Shown: piece after piece, positions 6,616 through 6,689 of the stretch
Numbering within the stretch: position 1 is the stretch's first letter
Layout: each line of letters opens with the position of its first letter
DNA from: Paracoccaceae bacterium
GTDB taxonomy: Bacteria > Pseudomonadota > Alphaproteobacteria > Rhodobacterales > Rhodobacteraceae
Assembly (NCBI GenBank): GCA_009922885.1
Contig: RFUP01000123.1
Location: 1-6,689 of the forward strand
Direction: 5' to 3'
Length of the DNA: 6,689 nt
Made by a program: the position numbers and the translations under genes
The notes under the pieces: generated by a model
Seen by the model: the letters and a program-made list of their open reading frames with translations, nothing else
Told to the model about the DNA's origin: nothing
The model's database searches: none

Positions 6616-6689
6616 TCAGGGTGTCCGTCGTCGAATGATTTGGAACAGGCGGCGTGATTTTGGTCTGGAGGGCTCCGGCTCTGTTGGTT
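6616..6689 (-). CDS. possible C-terminal stub of an upstream gene (weak)
   Basis: One minus-strand frame, entering from the window edge, gives 23 residues ending SRRLFQIIRRRTP and a TGA at 6618-6616, 29 bases before the ATG of the DAO-family gene. The basic tail is the kind of ending seen in many cytoplasmic or membrane proteins, and a preceding co-directional gene would fit an operon. However, the piece is too short to identify, and a second frame is also open here, so this could equally be plain leader sequence carrying the operon promoter. Confidence 0.22.
   Translation of the reverse strand, partial: PTEPEPSRPKSRRLFQIIRRRTP

Overview
The window looks like a piece of an alphaproteobacterial chromosome or large replicon, most likely from the Rhodobacterales (Roseobacter group). 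The reasons are a GC-rich coding style with strong G/C bias in third positions, a TAXI-type TRAP transporter with a fused 4TM/12TM permease, and a compact HcnABC/opine-oxidase-like operon ending in a YoaB-type RidA gene. All of these are common in marine alphaproteobacteria. The taxon is inferred from gene style only; there is no rRNA or other marker here.

Left part, plus strand (1-2960): the C-terminal two thirds of a TAXI-family periplasmic solute-binding protein runs in from outside the window and stops at 663. It is followed, after a 95-base gap that holds two GC-rich stem-loops, by a 733-residue fused TRAP permease (759-2960). Together they form a complete TRAP importer, in which the binding protein captures a substrate (probably an organic acid or amino acid) and the permease moves it inward with cations. 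The stem-loops lack a strong U-tract, so they look more like an attenuator or mRNA-stabilising element than a full terminator.

Middle (2961-3471): about 510 bases between two convergent gene sets with no gene I can defend. Its translations match nothing I recognise, and it may be decayed sequence.

Right part, minus strand (6586 down to 3472): four tightly packed genes in the order DAO-family FAD oxidase, 99-residue [2Fe-2S] protein, FAD/NAD(P)-type oxidoreductase with a C-terminal BFD-like [2Fe-2S] domain, and RidA/YoaB-family protein. The first three are the three parts of a heteromeric amine/imino-acid dehydrogenase of the type seen in hydrogen cyanide synthase (HcnABC), octopine/nopaline oxidase (Oox/Nox) and D-hydroxyproline dehydrogenase (LhpBEF). 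Their reading frames overlap by 26 and 4 bases, and the ribosome binding site of ridA is built into the stop codon of the gene before it, so the set is clearly one operon with translational coupling. Because such oxidases release imines, a RidA-type imine/enamine deaminase is a natural fourth member. I infer a catabolic oxidase for an N-substituted or cyclic amino acid rather than cyanide production, but the substrate cannot be read from the sequence. A possible C-terminal stub of another minus-strand gene lies at the right edge.

The gene families here are known. The most informative points are the coupled oxidase-RidA operon, the hidden GTG start of the small iron-sulphur subunit, and the stem-loop pair inside the TRAP operon.
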